NCBI GenBank assembly: GCA_001515955.1
Contig: LOES01000150.1
Location: 1-41,263 of the forward strand
DNA from: Clostridia bacterium BRH_c25
GTDB lineage: Bacteria > Bacillota_A > Clostridia > Lutisporales > Lutisporaceae
Length of the DNA stretch: 41,263 nt
Direction of reading: 5' to 3'
In this document: positions 17,370 through 26,113 of the stretch, in pieces
Layout: each line of letters starts with the position of its first letter
Position numbering within the stretch: the first letter of the stretch is position 1
Notes under the pieces: generated by a model
What the model was told of the DNA's origin: nothing
What the model saw: only the letters and a program-made list of their open reading frames with translations
The model's database searches: none
Made by a program: the position numbers and the translations under genes

Positions 17370-20039
17370 ATGGTGAACTTGACAATTAACGGACAGCAAG
17401 TGCAGGTTGAGAATAACACCACCTTGCTTCAAGCAACAGAAAAACTGGGTATAAGTATACCTACGTTTTGCTACGACAAGCGTCTTACAGGACATGGTGC
17501 TTGCCGGATCTGTGTTGTTGAAGTAAAGGGTGCCAGGGCTCTTCAGACTGCATGTACTGTACCTGCTGCAGAGGGAATGGTGGTGGAGACTCACTCGCCG
17601 GATGTAATTGCAGCACGGAGAGAAATATTAAAGCTTATGATTGAGAATCATCCCCTTGATTGCCTGACCTGTGAGAAATCAGGAAAGTGCAAGCTACAGG
17701 ATTACTGCTATGAATATGATGTAAAAGATGGTGGCTACAATGGGGAGAAAAAGAACTACCCTATTGATGACAGCAATCCGTTCTTTACATTGGATAGGAA
17801 CAAATGCATAATGTGCGGAAAATGCATAAGGGTAGACAATGAGCTCCAGTGTACCGGAGCCATTAATTTCAACGATAGAGGCTTTGATACCCATGTAGGG
17901 GTTCCTTATGAGAGGGATTTTGAACACTCAACCTGTGTGTCCTGCGGGAACTGCGTATCCATATGTCCGGTTGGAGCATTGATGCCCAAGCACCCGGAAA
18001 AGTTCAGGACATGGGAGCTCAGGAAGGTACAGACTACCTGCTCCTACTGCGGCGTAGGCTGTCAGATGGAGCTGATAATGAAAGGCAATAAGGTAGTGGG
18101 AGTTGAACCCGTAGATGTAGATCCTAACAATGGACTTCTCTGTGTAAAGGGTAAGTTTGGCTATAAGTTCATAGACCATCCGGATAGGCTTAAAACACCC
18201 CTTGTTAAGAAGGATGGAAAATTCGTTGAAGCTACTTGGGACGAAGCATATCATCTCATTGCAGAAAAAATGCTTGAAACCAAAGAAAAGTATGGTGCTG
18301 ATGCCTTGGGAGCATTTTCATCTGCAAGATGCACCAACGAGGAAAATTATCTGCTTCAGAAGCTGATGAGAGGGGTGATCGGCACAAATAATATTGACCA
18401 TTGTGCCCGTCTCTGACATGCTCCTACGGTTGCAGGTCTTGCAGCCACATTAGGAAGCGGAGCTATGACTAACAGCATCAATGAAGTAACAGATGCCGAT
18501 ACAATATTTATAATAGGCTCCAATACAACAGAGAACCATCCTGTTATTGGAGCAAAGATAAAGCAGGCCGGAAGAAAGGGCGCAAATATCATTGTTGCCG
18601 ACCCGAGAGAAGTTGATCTTGCCAAAGATGCAGACGTTTTCCTCAGGATAAATCCGGGAACGAATGTTGCTCTTATAAACGGCATGATGAATGTAATACT
18701 TGAAGAAGGACTGCAGGATAAGGAGTTTATTGCTGAAAGAACAGAAAACTTCGAAGAACTGGAGAAAGCAGTAAAAGACTACACTCCGGATAAAGCAGCT
18801 TCTATTTGCGGAGTTGAAGCAGAGGACATAAGAAAGGCAGCCAGGCTGTATGCAAAGGCTGACAAAGCAAGTATCATATACTGCATGGGCATAACCCAGC
18901 ATACAACCGGTGTCAATAATGTAATGTCAACCTCCAACCTTGCAATGCTCTGTGGTAATTTCGGCAAGGATTCTACAGGCGTAAATCCTTTAAGAGGGCA
19001 GAACAATGTTCAGGGTGCCTGCGATATGGGCGCTCTGCCGGCAACCTACCCGGGATACCAGCCGGTCACAAAGCCTGAAGTGAAGGAGAAATTTGAGAAA
19101 GCCTGGGGAGTTGAGCTCTCACCAAAGGCTGGGCTGACAATACCTGAAATGATGGATGGAGCAGGAAAGGGTGATATAAAATTCCTGTATATTATGGGAG
19201 AAAATCCAATGGTTTCCGACCCTGATACCAACCATGTAAGACACTCTCTGGAGCATACCGGCTTTCTGGTGGTACAGGATATATTCCTTACCGAAACAGC
19301 TGAGCTGGCAGATGTAGTACTTCCGGCGGCAGTATTTGCTGAAAAGGATGGTACCTTCTCCAATACCGAAAGAAGAGTACAGAGAGTCAGAAAGGCAGTT
19401 GAACCTGCAGGAGAAGCAAAGCCGGACTGGATTATAATCATGGAGCTTATGAACATCCTGGGTTATAGTAAGAAGTATAAGCATCCTTCTGAGATAATGG
19501 ACGAGATTGGAACTGTCACACCTTCTTATGCAGGAATAGACTACAACAGGCTGGAGAATGAAGGGATACAGTGGCCATGTCCTGCAAAGGATCATCTTGG
19601 CACCAAATATCTGCACAAGGGCACCTTCTCAAGGGGCAAGGGTTTGTTCAAGGGTATCGGGCATAAAGCTCCTGCTGAGCAGGCTGATGGGGAATATCCA
19701 TTTGTACTTACAACAGGCCGTGTTCTGTACCATTATCATACAGGCACGATGACAAGGAAAGTCAAAGGCTTGAATGAGAAGGTTCCGGGCAGTTATATAG
19801 AAATAAACCCTGCAGCAGCAGAAAAGCTTGGAGTGAATGACGGAGAAATGCTCAAGGTGACTTCGCGAAGAGGCAGCATCAATGTCAAGGCGAAAGTAAG
19901 CAGCAGAGTAAAAGGAAATATAGTTTTCGTACCCTTCCACTTTGCTGAAGCCGCAGCAAATACTTTGACAAATGGAGCACTTGATCCGGGCTGCAAAACT
20001 CCTGAGCTGAAGGTATGCGCAGTAGCGATCAGCAAGTAA
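17370..20039 (+). CDS. fdhF: Selenocysteine-containing formate dehydrogenase, catalytic subunit
   Basis: Two ORFs (to 18416 and from 18465) are one gene joined by an in-frame UGA at 18414-18416, read as selenocysteine 349 of 889. The junction NNIDHCARL-U-HAPTVAGL matches the active site of E. coli FdhF (Sec then His), and a SECIS hairpin follows at once. The N-terminus has [2Fe-2S], His-Cys3 (HPLDCLTCEKSGKC) and two [4Fe-4S] motifs. Next are the Mo4Fe4S domain (CSYCGVGCQ), the molybdopterin domains (IGSNTTENHP, GENPMVSDPD) and a C-terminal dinucleotide-binding β domain ending CAVAISK. It oxidises formate or reduces CO2 using Mo/W-bis-MGD, the cofactor made by moaC and mogA upstream. ATG 17370 follows AAGGGTGG. 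Confidence 0.95.
18428..18446 (+). promoter_or_regulatory. SECIS element for selenocysteine insertion
   Basis: Eleven bases after the UGA a perfect 7-bp stem (GGTTGCA with TGCAGCC) carries the loop GGTCT. The distance, the apical GGTCT and the flanking GGTTGCAGGTCT closely resemble the E. coli fdhF SECIS as I recall it. SelB should bind here to deliver Sec-tRNA. Confidence 0.88.
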
Positions 20040-20053
20040 CCAAAAAGAATATT

Positions 20054-20090
20054 AAATCCCATACCAATATATTTTAGTATGGGATTTTTT
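20054..20090 (+). terminator. Terminator after fdhF
   Basis: Arms AAATCCCATAC and GTATGGGATTT with a 12-nt loop are followed by a T run. It ends the hydA/fdhF block. Confidence 0.88.
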
Positions 20091-20164
20091 ATTTACCCTT
20101 CAGAAGTAATAAAAGCATTAAGGTGAAAGTATATTTAAGTAAATGCAAGTAGAGGGGTAGTGTA

Positions 20165-21283
20165 ATGGGATCAATTATGAGAAGTAAGGAGATGAAAGCG
20201 GCAATAGGCCTGATGATATTGGTGATGTTTCTATTTGTATTTATAGAACAGCCGGGGGGAGTCCGGGGAGTTTTTTTTGGCGTAAATGAGGTTGAAGATC
20301 TAACTGATTCCATACATCAGATATTCCGCAACAGAAACAATGCAATAGTAAGTGGAGACCTGAAGCTTATTGAATCCTTGTATGACAAAAGTACCAAGTA
20401 CGGGGTTTGGGCTCACCAGCATGAATTGACAAAGGTAAAATACATACATAACTGGGAGCAAAGACAGGGAGTAAAATTCACTGACATCATACCAACAGTA
20501 AAAATAAGAAGCATAAAGCCAAAGGGTGAGAAATATACAGTTAACCTGCTTTGCGGGACAGAGTACAAATACATATATGAGAATGAGCCGGGCAAAGTAA
20601 ACAGCTTCAGGATAGGAACCTACCATGTACTTGACCTGTTATACAAGGATGAGGCCTGGATAATAACGAGAGAGTGGTATAAGGATCCTTTTGAAGACTC
20701 CCTGAATCTGGGGAAAATAAAGGTTGATTCAATAAATCAGTACATATCCACCCATGCTGCAAGGGACCTGTCCGATATAAACGAAAGACGGAAGAGCGCA
20801 GTGGAGTATGCTGAAAAGTATTGTGGTGCTGCCAGCGAAGAAAAGTATGATTTCAAGTACAACAAAAAATACAGGAACTATAATTCCCAGGGTGGTGACT
20901 GTGCAAACTTTGCATCTCAAGTATTGTATGAGGGCGGAAAGTTCAGGAAAAATCACATGTGGAATTATAACGGCAGTGGAGCGACCCGGGCATGGCTCAA
21001 TGCGGACGGTTTTAAGAGCTATATGCTTCACAGCGGCAGAGCTTCACTTATTGCCTATGGAAATTATGAAAAGGCATACAAAGCTTCTTACAAGCTCCTG
21101 CCGGGGGATTTTGTTGCTTATGAGAAAAATGGGGATATCACGCATATATCAGTAGTAACCGGTGCCGATTCAAAGGGATACTCACTGGTAACCTGCCACA
21201 ATACCGACAGGAACAATGTACCCTGGGATCTGGGCTGGAGCAGCAGCAAGATCAAGTTCTGGCTGGTGCGGGTGCACTATTAG
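20165..21283 (+). CDS. Membrane-anchored putative amidase-domain protein
   Basis: The 372-residue protein begins with a short basic stretch and a hydrophobic segment (KAAIGLMILVMFLFVFIE), acting as a signal anchor. Residues 45-170 are a globular stretch I cannot assign. From about residue 205 an amidase domain of the Amidase_6 type appears: RRKSAVEYAEKYCG, then NSQGGDCANFASQVLYEGG with the likely nucleophile Cys246, GDITHISVV with His327, and TCHNTDR. It is probably a peptidoglycan-acting or papain-like amidase outside the membrane. AGAGGGG precedes ATG 20165 and a terminator follows. It is monocistronic. Confidence 0.82.
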   Translation: MGSIMRSKEMKAAIGLMILVMFLFVFIEQPGGVRGVFFGVNEVEDLTDSIHQIFRNRNNAIVSGDLKLIESLYDKSTKYGVWAHQHELTKVKYIHNWEQRQGVKFTDIIPTVKIRSIKPKGEKYTVNLLCGTEYKYIYENEPGKVNSFRIGTYHVLDLLYKDEAWIITREWYKDPFEDSLNLGKIKVDSINQYISTHAARDLSDINERRKSAVEYAEKYCGAASEEKYDFKYNKKYRNYNSQGGDCANFASQVLYEGGKFRKNHMWNYNGSGATRAWLNADGFKSYMLHSGRASLIAYGNYEKAYKASYKLLPGDFVAYEKNGDITHISVVTGADSKGYSLVTCHNTDRNNVPWDLGWSSSKIKFWLVRVHY

Positions 21284-21311
21284 AAGTTCAATGAGCTTCT
21301 AATTTTTCTTT
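21280..21311 (+). terminator. Terminator after the amidase-domain gene
   Basis: Arms TTAGAAG and CTTCTAA with a 9-nt loop are followed by TTTTTCTTTTT. The gene's stop codon is within the 5' arm. Confidence 0.75.
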
Positions 21312-21392
21312 TTGCCTGCAACATTTTCTCTTCCTGTTCATAATCTGTATTAATTGCATGATAACGAAACTCAGTTATATAGGAGGAGCATT

Positions 21393-23234
21393 ATGTGTGG
21401 ATTTGTAGGATGGATCAATACAGAAAGAGACTTGATGAATGAAAGGGAAACTATAGTAAAAATGACAGCGGTCTTAAGCAGGAGAGGGCCTGATGACTCG
21501 GGAATACACATGTCTGGGAATGCACTGTTGGGCCACAGGCGGTTAGTGGTTGTCGACCCCGAAGGCGGAGGACAGCCTATGACACATTGGGTAGGGGACA
21601 ACAGCTACACACTGGTATATAACGGAGAGCTATACAATACCGATGAACTTAGGACTGAGCTGAGTGCCAGGGGTCACCGTTTCAAGTCTTACTCAGACAC
21701 TGAGGTACTGCTTGTTTCATATGTGGAATGGGGTGCAGACTGCTTAAAAAGGTTAAACGGAATTTATGCCTTCGGAATATGGGACAAAAATAACAGAACC
21801 CTGTTTGCTGCCAGAGATCCTCTGGGGGTAAAACCGTTATTCTATACACAAGTGAAGGGTTCTTTAATCTTTGGTTCAGAAATAAAAGCACTTCTGGCAT
21901 ATCCTGAGGTGGAACCGGTACTGGATGAAACGGGTATAGTGGAGATATTCGGTCTGGGGCCTGCAAGGTCTCCGGGATGCGGTGTATTCAGGGACATAAA
22001 GGAGATACCTCCGGCCCATTGCATGACATATAACTCCCGGGGCATCAAGCTGGAACAATACTGGCAGCTTAGAGCAGCACCCCACTCTGATGATTTGGAT
22101 ACAACGGTGGAAAAGACCAGAGGATTGCTGATAGATGCGATTGAAAGGCAAATGGTATCCGATGTGCCTGTATGCACTTTTCTTTCAGGAGGTCTTGATT
22201 CAAGTGCAATTTCTGCGGTTGCCGCCGGCTATTTCAGAGAGCATGGGAAGGGTGCACTAAATACCTATGCCATTGACTATGTGGATAATGAACTGTTTTT
22301 TAAGGAGGATGACTACCAGCCCAATTCAGACAGTCACTGGGCCGATAAAATGTCGGAATTCATAGGAAGCAGCCACAAAACGATATATATCAATACTTCA
22401 GACCTTGTGTCCGCACTCAAGGAAGCAGTGCTTGCAAATGACCTTCCCGGAATGGCTGATATTGATTCTTCACTATTCCTTTTCTGTAAGGAGGTCCGAA
22501 GAGATGCAACGGTGGCCATATCCGGGGAGTGTGCAGATGAGATATTCGGGGGCTATCCCTGGTATACAAGGCAGGAGCTTATTAACAGCAGCACTTTCCC
22601 TTGGTCTGAGGCTGTTCAGGAGCGTAAGAGCATACTGTCAGGTGAGTTTCAAAGTCTTGCCCTGGAAGACTATATCCAGGAAAAATACCATGGTACGCTT
22701 AAGGAAGTGCCAAGACTTGAAGGAGAGAGTAAAGAGGAGTCCCGGATGAGGGAAATGTTCTACCTGAACCTCAAATGGCAAATGATAACATTATTGAACA
22801 GAAAAGACCGGATGAGCATGTCCAATAGCCTTGAGGTCAGGGTTCCCTTTGCTGATTATAGAATTGTAGAATACGCTTACAATATACCTTGGAGCATCAA
22901 ATACTGCGACCAGAGGGAAAAGGGCCTCTTAAGGAGGGCACTCAAAGGAATATTGCCCGATAATATACTGAAAAGGAAAAAGAGTCCCTATCCAAAGACG
23001 CACAATCCTGAATATCTGAAAGCAGTTCAGAATAGGATGACTGAAATAATGGCTGATTCAGAGTCGCCTCTTCTGCAATTGGTAAATGTTAAAGCAGTTG
23101 ACGAGATTGTCAAGAGCGGCGGTATAGCCTTTGGAAAGCCATGGTACGGGCAACTGATGAGAGGACCGCAGCTTCTGGCTTACCTTATTCAGATAGATAC
23201 ATGGATGAGGGAGTACAAGGTGAAAATCAAGTAG
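21393..23234 (+). CDS. asnB: Asparagine synthase, glutamine-hydrolysing
   Basis: The start ATG 21393 follows AGGAGGAG and makes Cys2 the first residue after Met removal, as needed for the N-terminal nucleophile (MCGFVGW). The 613-residue protein has the class II glutaminase domain (RRGPDDSG, YNGELYN, SDTEVLL) followed by the ATP-pyrophosphatase synthetase domain with SGGLDSS at 265-271 and ISGECADEIFGGYPWY. It transfers glutamine nitrogen to aspartate. In Firmicutes, enzymes of this type sometimes amidate cell-wall peptides, and nearby wall genes make that possible, but plain asparagine synthesis is the default. The upstream start at 21354 lacks a ribosome site and would bury Cys2. Confidence 0.95.
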   Translation: MCGFVGWINTERDLMNERETIVKMTAVLSRRGPDDSGIHMSGNALLGHRRLVVVDPEGGGQPMTHWVGDNSYTLVYNGELYNTDELRTELSARGHRFKSYSDTEVLLVSYVEWGADCLKRLNGIYAFGIWDKNNRTLFAARDPLGVKPLFYTQVKGSLIFGSEIKALLAYPEVEPVLDETGIVEIFGLGPARSPGCGVFRDIKEIPPAHCMTYNSRGIKLEQYWQLRAAPHSDDLDTTVEKTRGLLIDAIERQMVSDVPVCTFLSGGLDSSAISAVAAGYFREHGKGALNTYAIDYVDNELFFKEDDYQPNSDSHWADKMSEFIGSSHKTIYINTSDLVSALKEAVLANDLPGMADIDSSLFLFCKEVRRDATVAISGECADEIFGGYPWYTRQELINSSTFPWSEAVQERKSILSGEFQSLALEDYIQEKYHGTLKEVPRLEGESKEESRMREMFYLNLKWQMITLLNRKDRMSMSNSLEVRVPFADYRIVEYAYNIPWSIKYCDQREKGLLRRALKGILPDNILKRKKSPYPKTHNPEYLKAVQNRMTEIMADSESPLLQLVNVKAVDEIVKSGGIAFGKPWYGQLMRGPQLLAYLIQIDTWMREYKVKIK

Positions 23235-23390
23235 TTCACTTCAAAGTATACTGCCTCCTTTTCGACCTGGGAATTGACTCTTAATTGTGAGAAATTTGTA
23301 TTATATATTGGATAAGGTGCCGGTAATAGCATAATTTGATATAAAGTTTTTATAATCTGTGGACAGGTTTCAGCACTCTTTTTTCACAAG

Positions 23391-23411
23391 CACATATATA
23401 ATATATATGTG
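23391..23411. promoter_or_regulatory. Perfect 10-bp-arm palindrome upstream of a small gene
   Basis: CACATATATA and TATATATGTG flank a single A. It sits about 22 bp before the likely TTG start at 23433, and could be an operator or a small hairpin. The protein that might bind it is unknown. Confidence 0.45.
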
Positions 23412-23432
23412 TTGAATTTGGGGGTGAGGGTA

Positions 23433-23708
23433 TTGAAAGTATTTGCCGCGGTTATAACATGTATTATATTTATCTCAATGCCTTTGAAACCGGGCAGAGA
23501 TACCGTATATCCGGAATTGCAGGAATACAGGGAAGAGCTAAAAGACTATATAAGCATACTGAAGACAGAGATTGCTGACAAAGAAACCGAATTGGAAGGT
23601 CTGGATGAGGAGCTGAGCAAGCTGGAAGAAGAGCACAGCAGACTGCTTGCGGAGAGTATCAGAATCAAAGAACGCATCGATAGCCTGACTCAGACCGAAC
23701 ATGAATAG
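23433..23708 (+). CDS. Small membrane-anchored coiled-coil protein
   Basis: The TTG at 23433 lies 5-10 bp after GGGGGTGAGGG and gives 91 residues; a GTG at 23409 is possible but lies inside a palindrome. The first 20 residues form a single hydrophobic segment (VFAAVITCIIFISMPL). The rest is a charged coiled coil with clear heptad spacing (ELEGLDEELSKLEEEHSRLLAESIRIKERID). It has no recognisable family. The layout resembles small septum- or wall-associated bitopic proteins, but that is only a shape comparison. It is convergent with the DsrE-type gene. Confidence 0.65.
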   Translation: MKVFAAVITCIIFISMPLKPGRDTVYPELQEYREELKDYISILKTEIADKETELEGLDEELSKLEEEHSRLLAESIRIKERIDSLTQTEHE

Positions 23709-23731
23709 ATGGCCTGTTATGTTCTTATGCA

Positions 23732-23783
23732 AGCAGCCATGTCATAGCTAAGGTATGGTTATACCGCGCTATACATGGCTGCT
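23732..23783. other. Long imperfect hairpin between convergent genes
   Basis: Outer arms AGCAGCCATGT and ACATGGCTGCT pair perfectly; inside, AGC/GCT and GGTAT/ATACC extend the stem to a 4-nt loop. There is no T run. It may act as a two-way transcript end or an RNA stabiliser for the genes ending at 23708 and 23791. Confidence 0.7.
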
Positions 23784-23790
23784 CTGCAGT

Positions 23791-24267
23791 CTAAATAAAC
23801 AGTTGCATATCCGATTCCAGTGCATCCTTTAGATAATCCTTGGCTTCTATTACCTCAAGCTCAGGAATCATTTCCTCCTGCTTGAGACCCATTACTTCCA
23901 TTGAAAGCTTGCAGCCATAGAACTTCACATCTTTTTTCCTTGCTGCCTTTAGAAAGTCAATTACATGAGGAGTCTTATCATCATCCATCATTTCAAGCAG
24001 CATTTTTTTTCCTATACCTGCCATGTTCATTTTAGAAAGGGGCAGTGTCTCAGGGCCCTTCGGAGTAATTGCTCCGAACATTTTCTCATACATGCTCTTA
24101 TCCTCCGCAGTAATCTTCCCGGGATCCCTGACCAGGAACAGCCCCCAGAATGCAAAAAACAAAGTCACATCTACCTGCATTTCCCTTGCTGTATTTGCAA
24201 GCAGCAGTGCAGCCAGAGCCTTATCATATTCACCACTGAACATGAGTATATTCATCCGTTTGTTCAA
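23791..24267 (-). CDS. DsrE/DsrF-like family protein
   Basis: The 158-residue protein starts at TTG 24267 with GGGAGG 9 bp upstream. It reads MNILMFSGEYDKALAALLLANTAREMQVDVTLFFAFWGLFL near the N-terminus. A cysteine in KDVKFYGCKLSMEVMGL is the conserved residue of DsrE2-type proteins. These small proteins handle sulfur carriers or persulfides in the cytoplasm. The insertion around residues 50-85 (ITAEDKSMYEKMFG and KMNMAGIGKKM) is normal for the DsrE2 group. Its neighbour on the same strand upstream is a cysteine-desulfurase-like enzyme, which would supply persulfide, but the long repeat block between them argues against one transcript. Confidence 0.85.
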   Translation of the reverse strand: MNKRMNILMFSGEYDKALAALLLANTAREMQVDVTLFFAFWGLFLVRDPGKITAEDKSMYEKMFGAITPKGPETLPLSKMNMAGIGKKMLLEMMDDDKTPHVIDFLKAARKKDVKFYGCKLSMEVMGLKQEEMIPELEVIEAKDYLKDALESDMQLFI

Positions 24268-24363
24268 AAAACTATACCTCCCTATTGCCGGTTGTAGATT
24301 ATTAGTATTCTATCCGGAAATCAGGGAAGTAATACATAAAAGGACAATGGGAGGTATCAGTCA

Positions 24364-24489
24364 CTAGTCTCTAGACTTTAGTCGCTAGGCTAGAGTAAGG
24401 CTCTGTACGTAGGGAACGCATTTCATGCGTTCCGCCTTATCTTCGGAGCCCAGCTTTAACTCTAGCGACTAGCGACTAATGACTAGAGA
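24364..24489. repeat. Inverted pair of CTAG heptamer arrays
   Basis: Four units at 24364-24391 (CTAGTCT, CTAGACT, TTAGTCG, CTAGGCT) and four inverted units at 24462-24489 (CTAGCGA, CTAGCGA, CTAATGA, CTAGAGA) flank a spacer with the hairpin GGAACGCATTTCATGCGTTCC-like palindrome and CTTCGGAGCCC. The right arm includes the stop codon of the aminotransferase gene. Confidence 0.9.
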
Positions 24490-25805
24490 CTGCTGTATCT
24501 CTCAAGATACAGCTCCTTGTTGGCTGATATTTCGCAGAGCTTTTGTACCAGCACATCTATCTCATCATAGTTGTTGTAAAGCCCAAAGCTGAGCCTGATC
24601 ATTCCGGGATGAGGAAGGGATGAGTTTCTTATACGCTTTCTTATTTCATTTCGGGGTATTTTCATAAGCTTTTGAACATAAGGCTGTGCGCAGAAGCAAC
24701 CGCTCCTTACTGCGATACCCGACTCTGCGGACAAAGCAGCAGCTACGATCTGATGATGCAAGCTGTCAATATTAAAGGGTATTATTCCAACCTTGTCTCT
24801 TATATCACTATCACAGTACAGCTGTATTCCGGGTACTGCCGAAAGCTTGGCAAGGGCATATTCGGCAAGGCTGCACTCGTAGGCTTCCAGATTCTCCATT
24901 CCTATGGAGCCGAGTATTTTGATTGCTTCAGAAAGAGCAACAACACCCATGATATTCGGAGTGCCTGCTTCATCCTTGTGAGGTGGCTCCGCCCATTTTA
25001 CAAGATCATGGGTGACAATATCTATGGTGCCCCCGCCCCTGTATTCGGGCGCTCCCTTTTCAAAATCATGCTCAGGGCCTATAAGCACTCCAGCCCCAAA
25101 GGGTGCATACATTTTATGTGCGGAAAATGCCATGTAGTCTATGTGCCGGTTGGAGCTGTCAGGCTTCATATCCACACAGGAATGACCGATAAGCTGAGCT
25201 GCATCCACCATGAGTTTGGCATCGTATTTATGGACAAGCTCTGCAATATCATGTATAGGATTCTTATAGCCGGTGACATTGGAAGCTCCTGTGACAGTAA
25301 CCAATGCAAGCTCTTTTTTATATTTTCGGAGTTTCTTTTCCAGATCGTGCATTGAAAGCCTTCCGGTATCATCTACTCTGATATAATCTACGTCATATTT
25401 GTTACGCCAGGGCAAATCATTGGAATGATGCTCCATATGGGTGGAAAGTATGACACTATGCTTATTCTTGCGATAAAGCCTATAGGAAAGCTTATTTATT
25501 GCTTCAGAGGTGTTTTTTACAAAAACTACTGTATTGTCTGAATCAGCTTTGACAAAATTCCTGATTGTATCCCTGGACTTTTCATATATCTCTGAAGAGT
25601 ATTGAGATTTATAGCCTGTTCCTCTATGTATAGAGGAATACCAAGGTGCAAAGCTCACTACTGACTGGAGCACAGATGAAAAGGGCGGAGTTGTGGCGGC
25701 GTTGTCAAAATTTATAGAAGTGACCATCTGACCATTGGAAAGTGGTATTTGGGTTTCTGCACCGACAATCAGTTTTCTGTAGCTTGCATTATATTTTGTA
25801 AACAT
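24483..25805 (-). CDS. Class V aminotransferase, cysteine-desulfurase-like
   Basis: A PLP enzyme of the SufS/NifS fold, 440 residues from ATG 25805 (GGCGGGTG upstream; ATG 25838 has no ribosome site). Visible motifs are NFDNAATTPP, HMEHHSNDLPWR, MVDAAQLIGH, the PLP-lysine block AFSAHKMYAPFGAGVLIG and RSGCFCAQPY, whose cysteine matches the catalytic Cys of group II desulfurases. It should release sulfur from cysteine as persulfide, or act on a related substrate. No SufU or IscU gene is adjacent. Its last residues YSSL and the TAG stop are encoded by the first unit of a heptamer array, so the original C-terminus may have been altered. Confidence 0.88.
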   Translation of the reverse strand: MFTKYNASYRKLIVGAETQIPLSNGQMVTSINFDNAATTPPFSSVLQSVVSFAPWYSSIHRGTGYKSQYSSEIYEKSRDTIRNFVKADSDNTVVFVKNTSEAINKLSYRLYRKNKHSVILSTHMEHHSNDLPWRNKYDVDYIRVDDTGRLSMHDLEKKLRKYKKELALVTVTGASNVTGYKNPIHDIAELVHKYDAKLMVDAAQLIGHSCVDMKPDSSNRHIDYMAFSAHKMYAPFGAGVLIGPEHDFEKGAPEYRGGGTIDIVTHDLVKWAEPPHKDEAGTPNIMGVVALSEAIKILGSIGMENLEAYECSLAEYALAKLSAVPGIQLYCDSDIRDKVGIIPFNIDSLHHQIVAAALSAESGIAVRSGCFCAQPYVQKLMKIPRNEIRKRIRNSSLPHPGMIRLSFGLYNNYDEIDVLVQKLCEISANKELYLERYSSL

Positions 25806-25909
25806 TCGTTTCACCCGCCAAATAATATTTCTATTCATTCTATTCGGCAGGCCTGAAATATGTGTAAGGCCAAGGAAAGTTCCAAATTATTGCATGGCAG
25901 ATAGTTCCA

Positions 25910-25938
25910 TTGAAAATATGGTATTTATTATGTAAACT
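25910..25938 (+). promoter_or_regulatory. Probable promoter of the c-di-AMP riboswitch transcript
   Basis: TTGAAA at 25910-25915 and TAAACT at 25933-25938 are 17 bp apart, about 20 bp before the aptamer begins. Confidence 0.5.
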
Positions 25939-25959
25939 AAAAGCATGCTGTACTGCAGC

Positions 25960-26098
25960 CGATGCTACATAAACAACTTGGCTGAATCCTGATTTTTTAA
26001 GGAGCGGGGGATTTTTTCCGGGGTGAATAGGATTAAGCAATGCAGCTTTTCCTTAGGGCATGCTCTTTGTCCGAATCCGTCAACTAACCTCGTAAGCC
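25960..26098 (+). promoter_or_regulatory. c-di-AMP riboswitch (ydaO-yuaA type)
   Basis: The conserved parts of the ydaO motif occur in order: GGAGCGGGGGA at 26001-26011, GGGGTGAAT at 26020-26028, a variable hairpin arm, and CCGAATCCGTCA then CTAACCTCGTAAGC ending at 26097. This class senses cyclic di-AMP and commonly controls cell-wall hydrolases and osmotic genes, which fits the peptidoglycan-binding gene that starts 16 bp later. No separate terminator lies between aptamer and gene. The ribosome site GAGGAG begins about 5 bp after the closing helix, so control may be at translation. Confidence 0.9.
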
Positions 26099-26113
26099 GG
26101 AAGAGGAGAGCAA

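Noticed and set aside
18416..18465. Frameshift or premature stop making fdhF a pseudogene
   Set aside because: The frame is unchanged across the UGA, the residues match the Sec active site and a SECIS hairpin follows.
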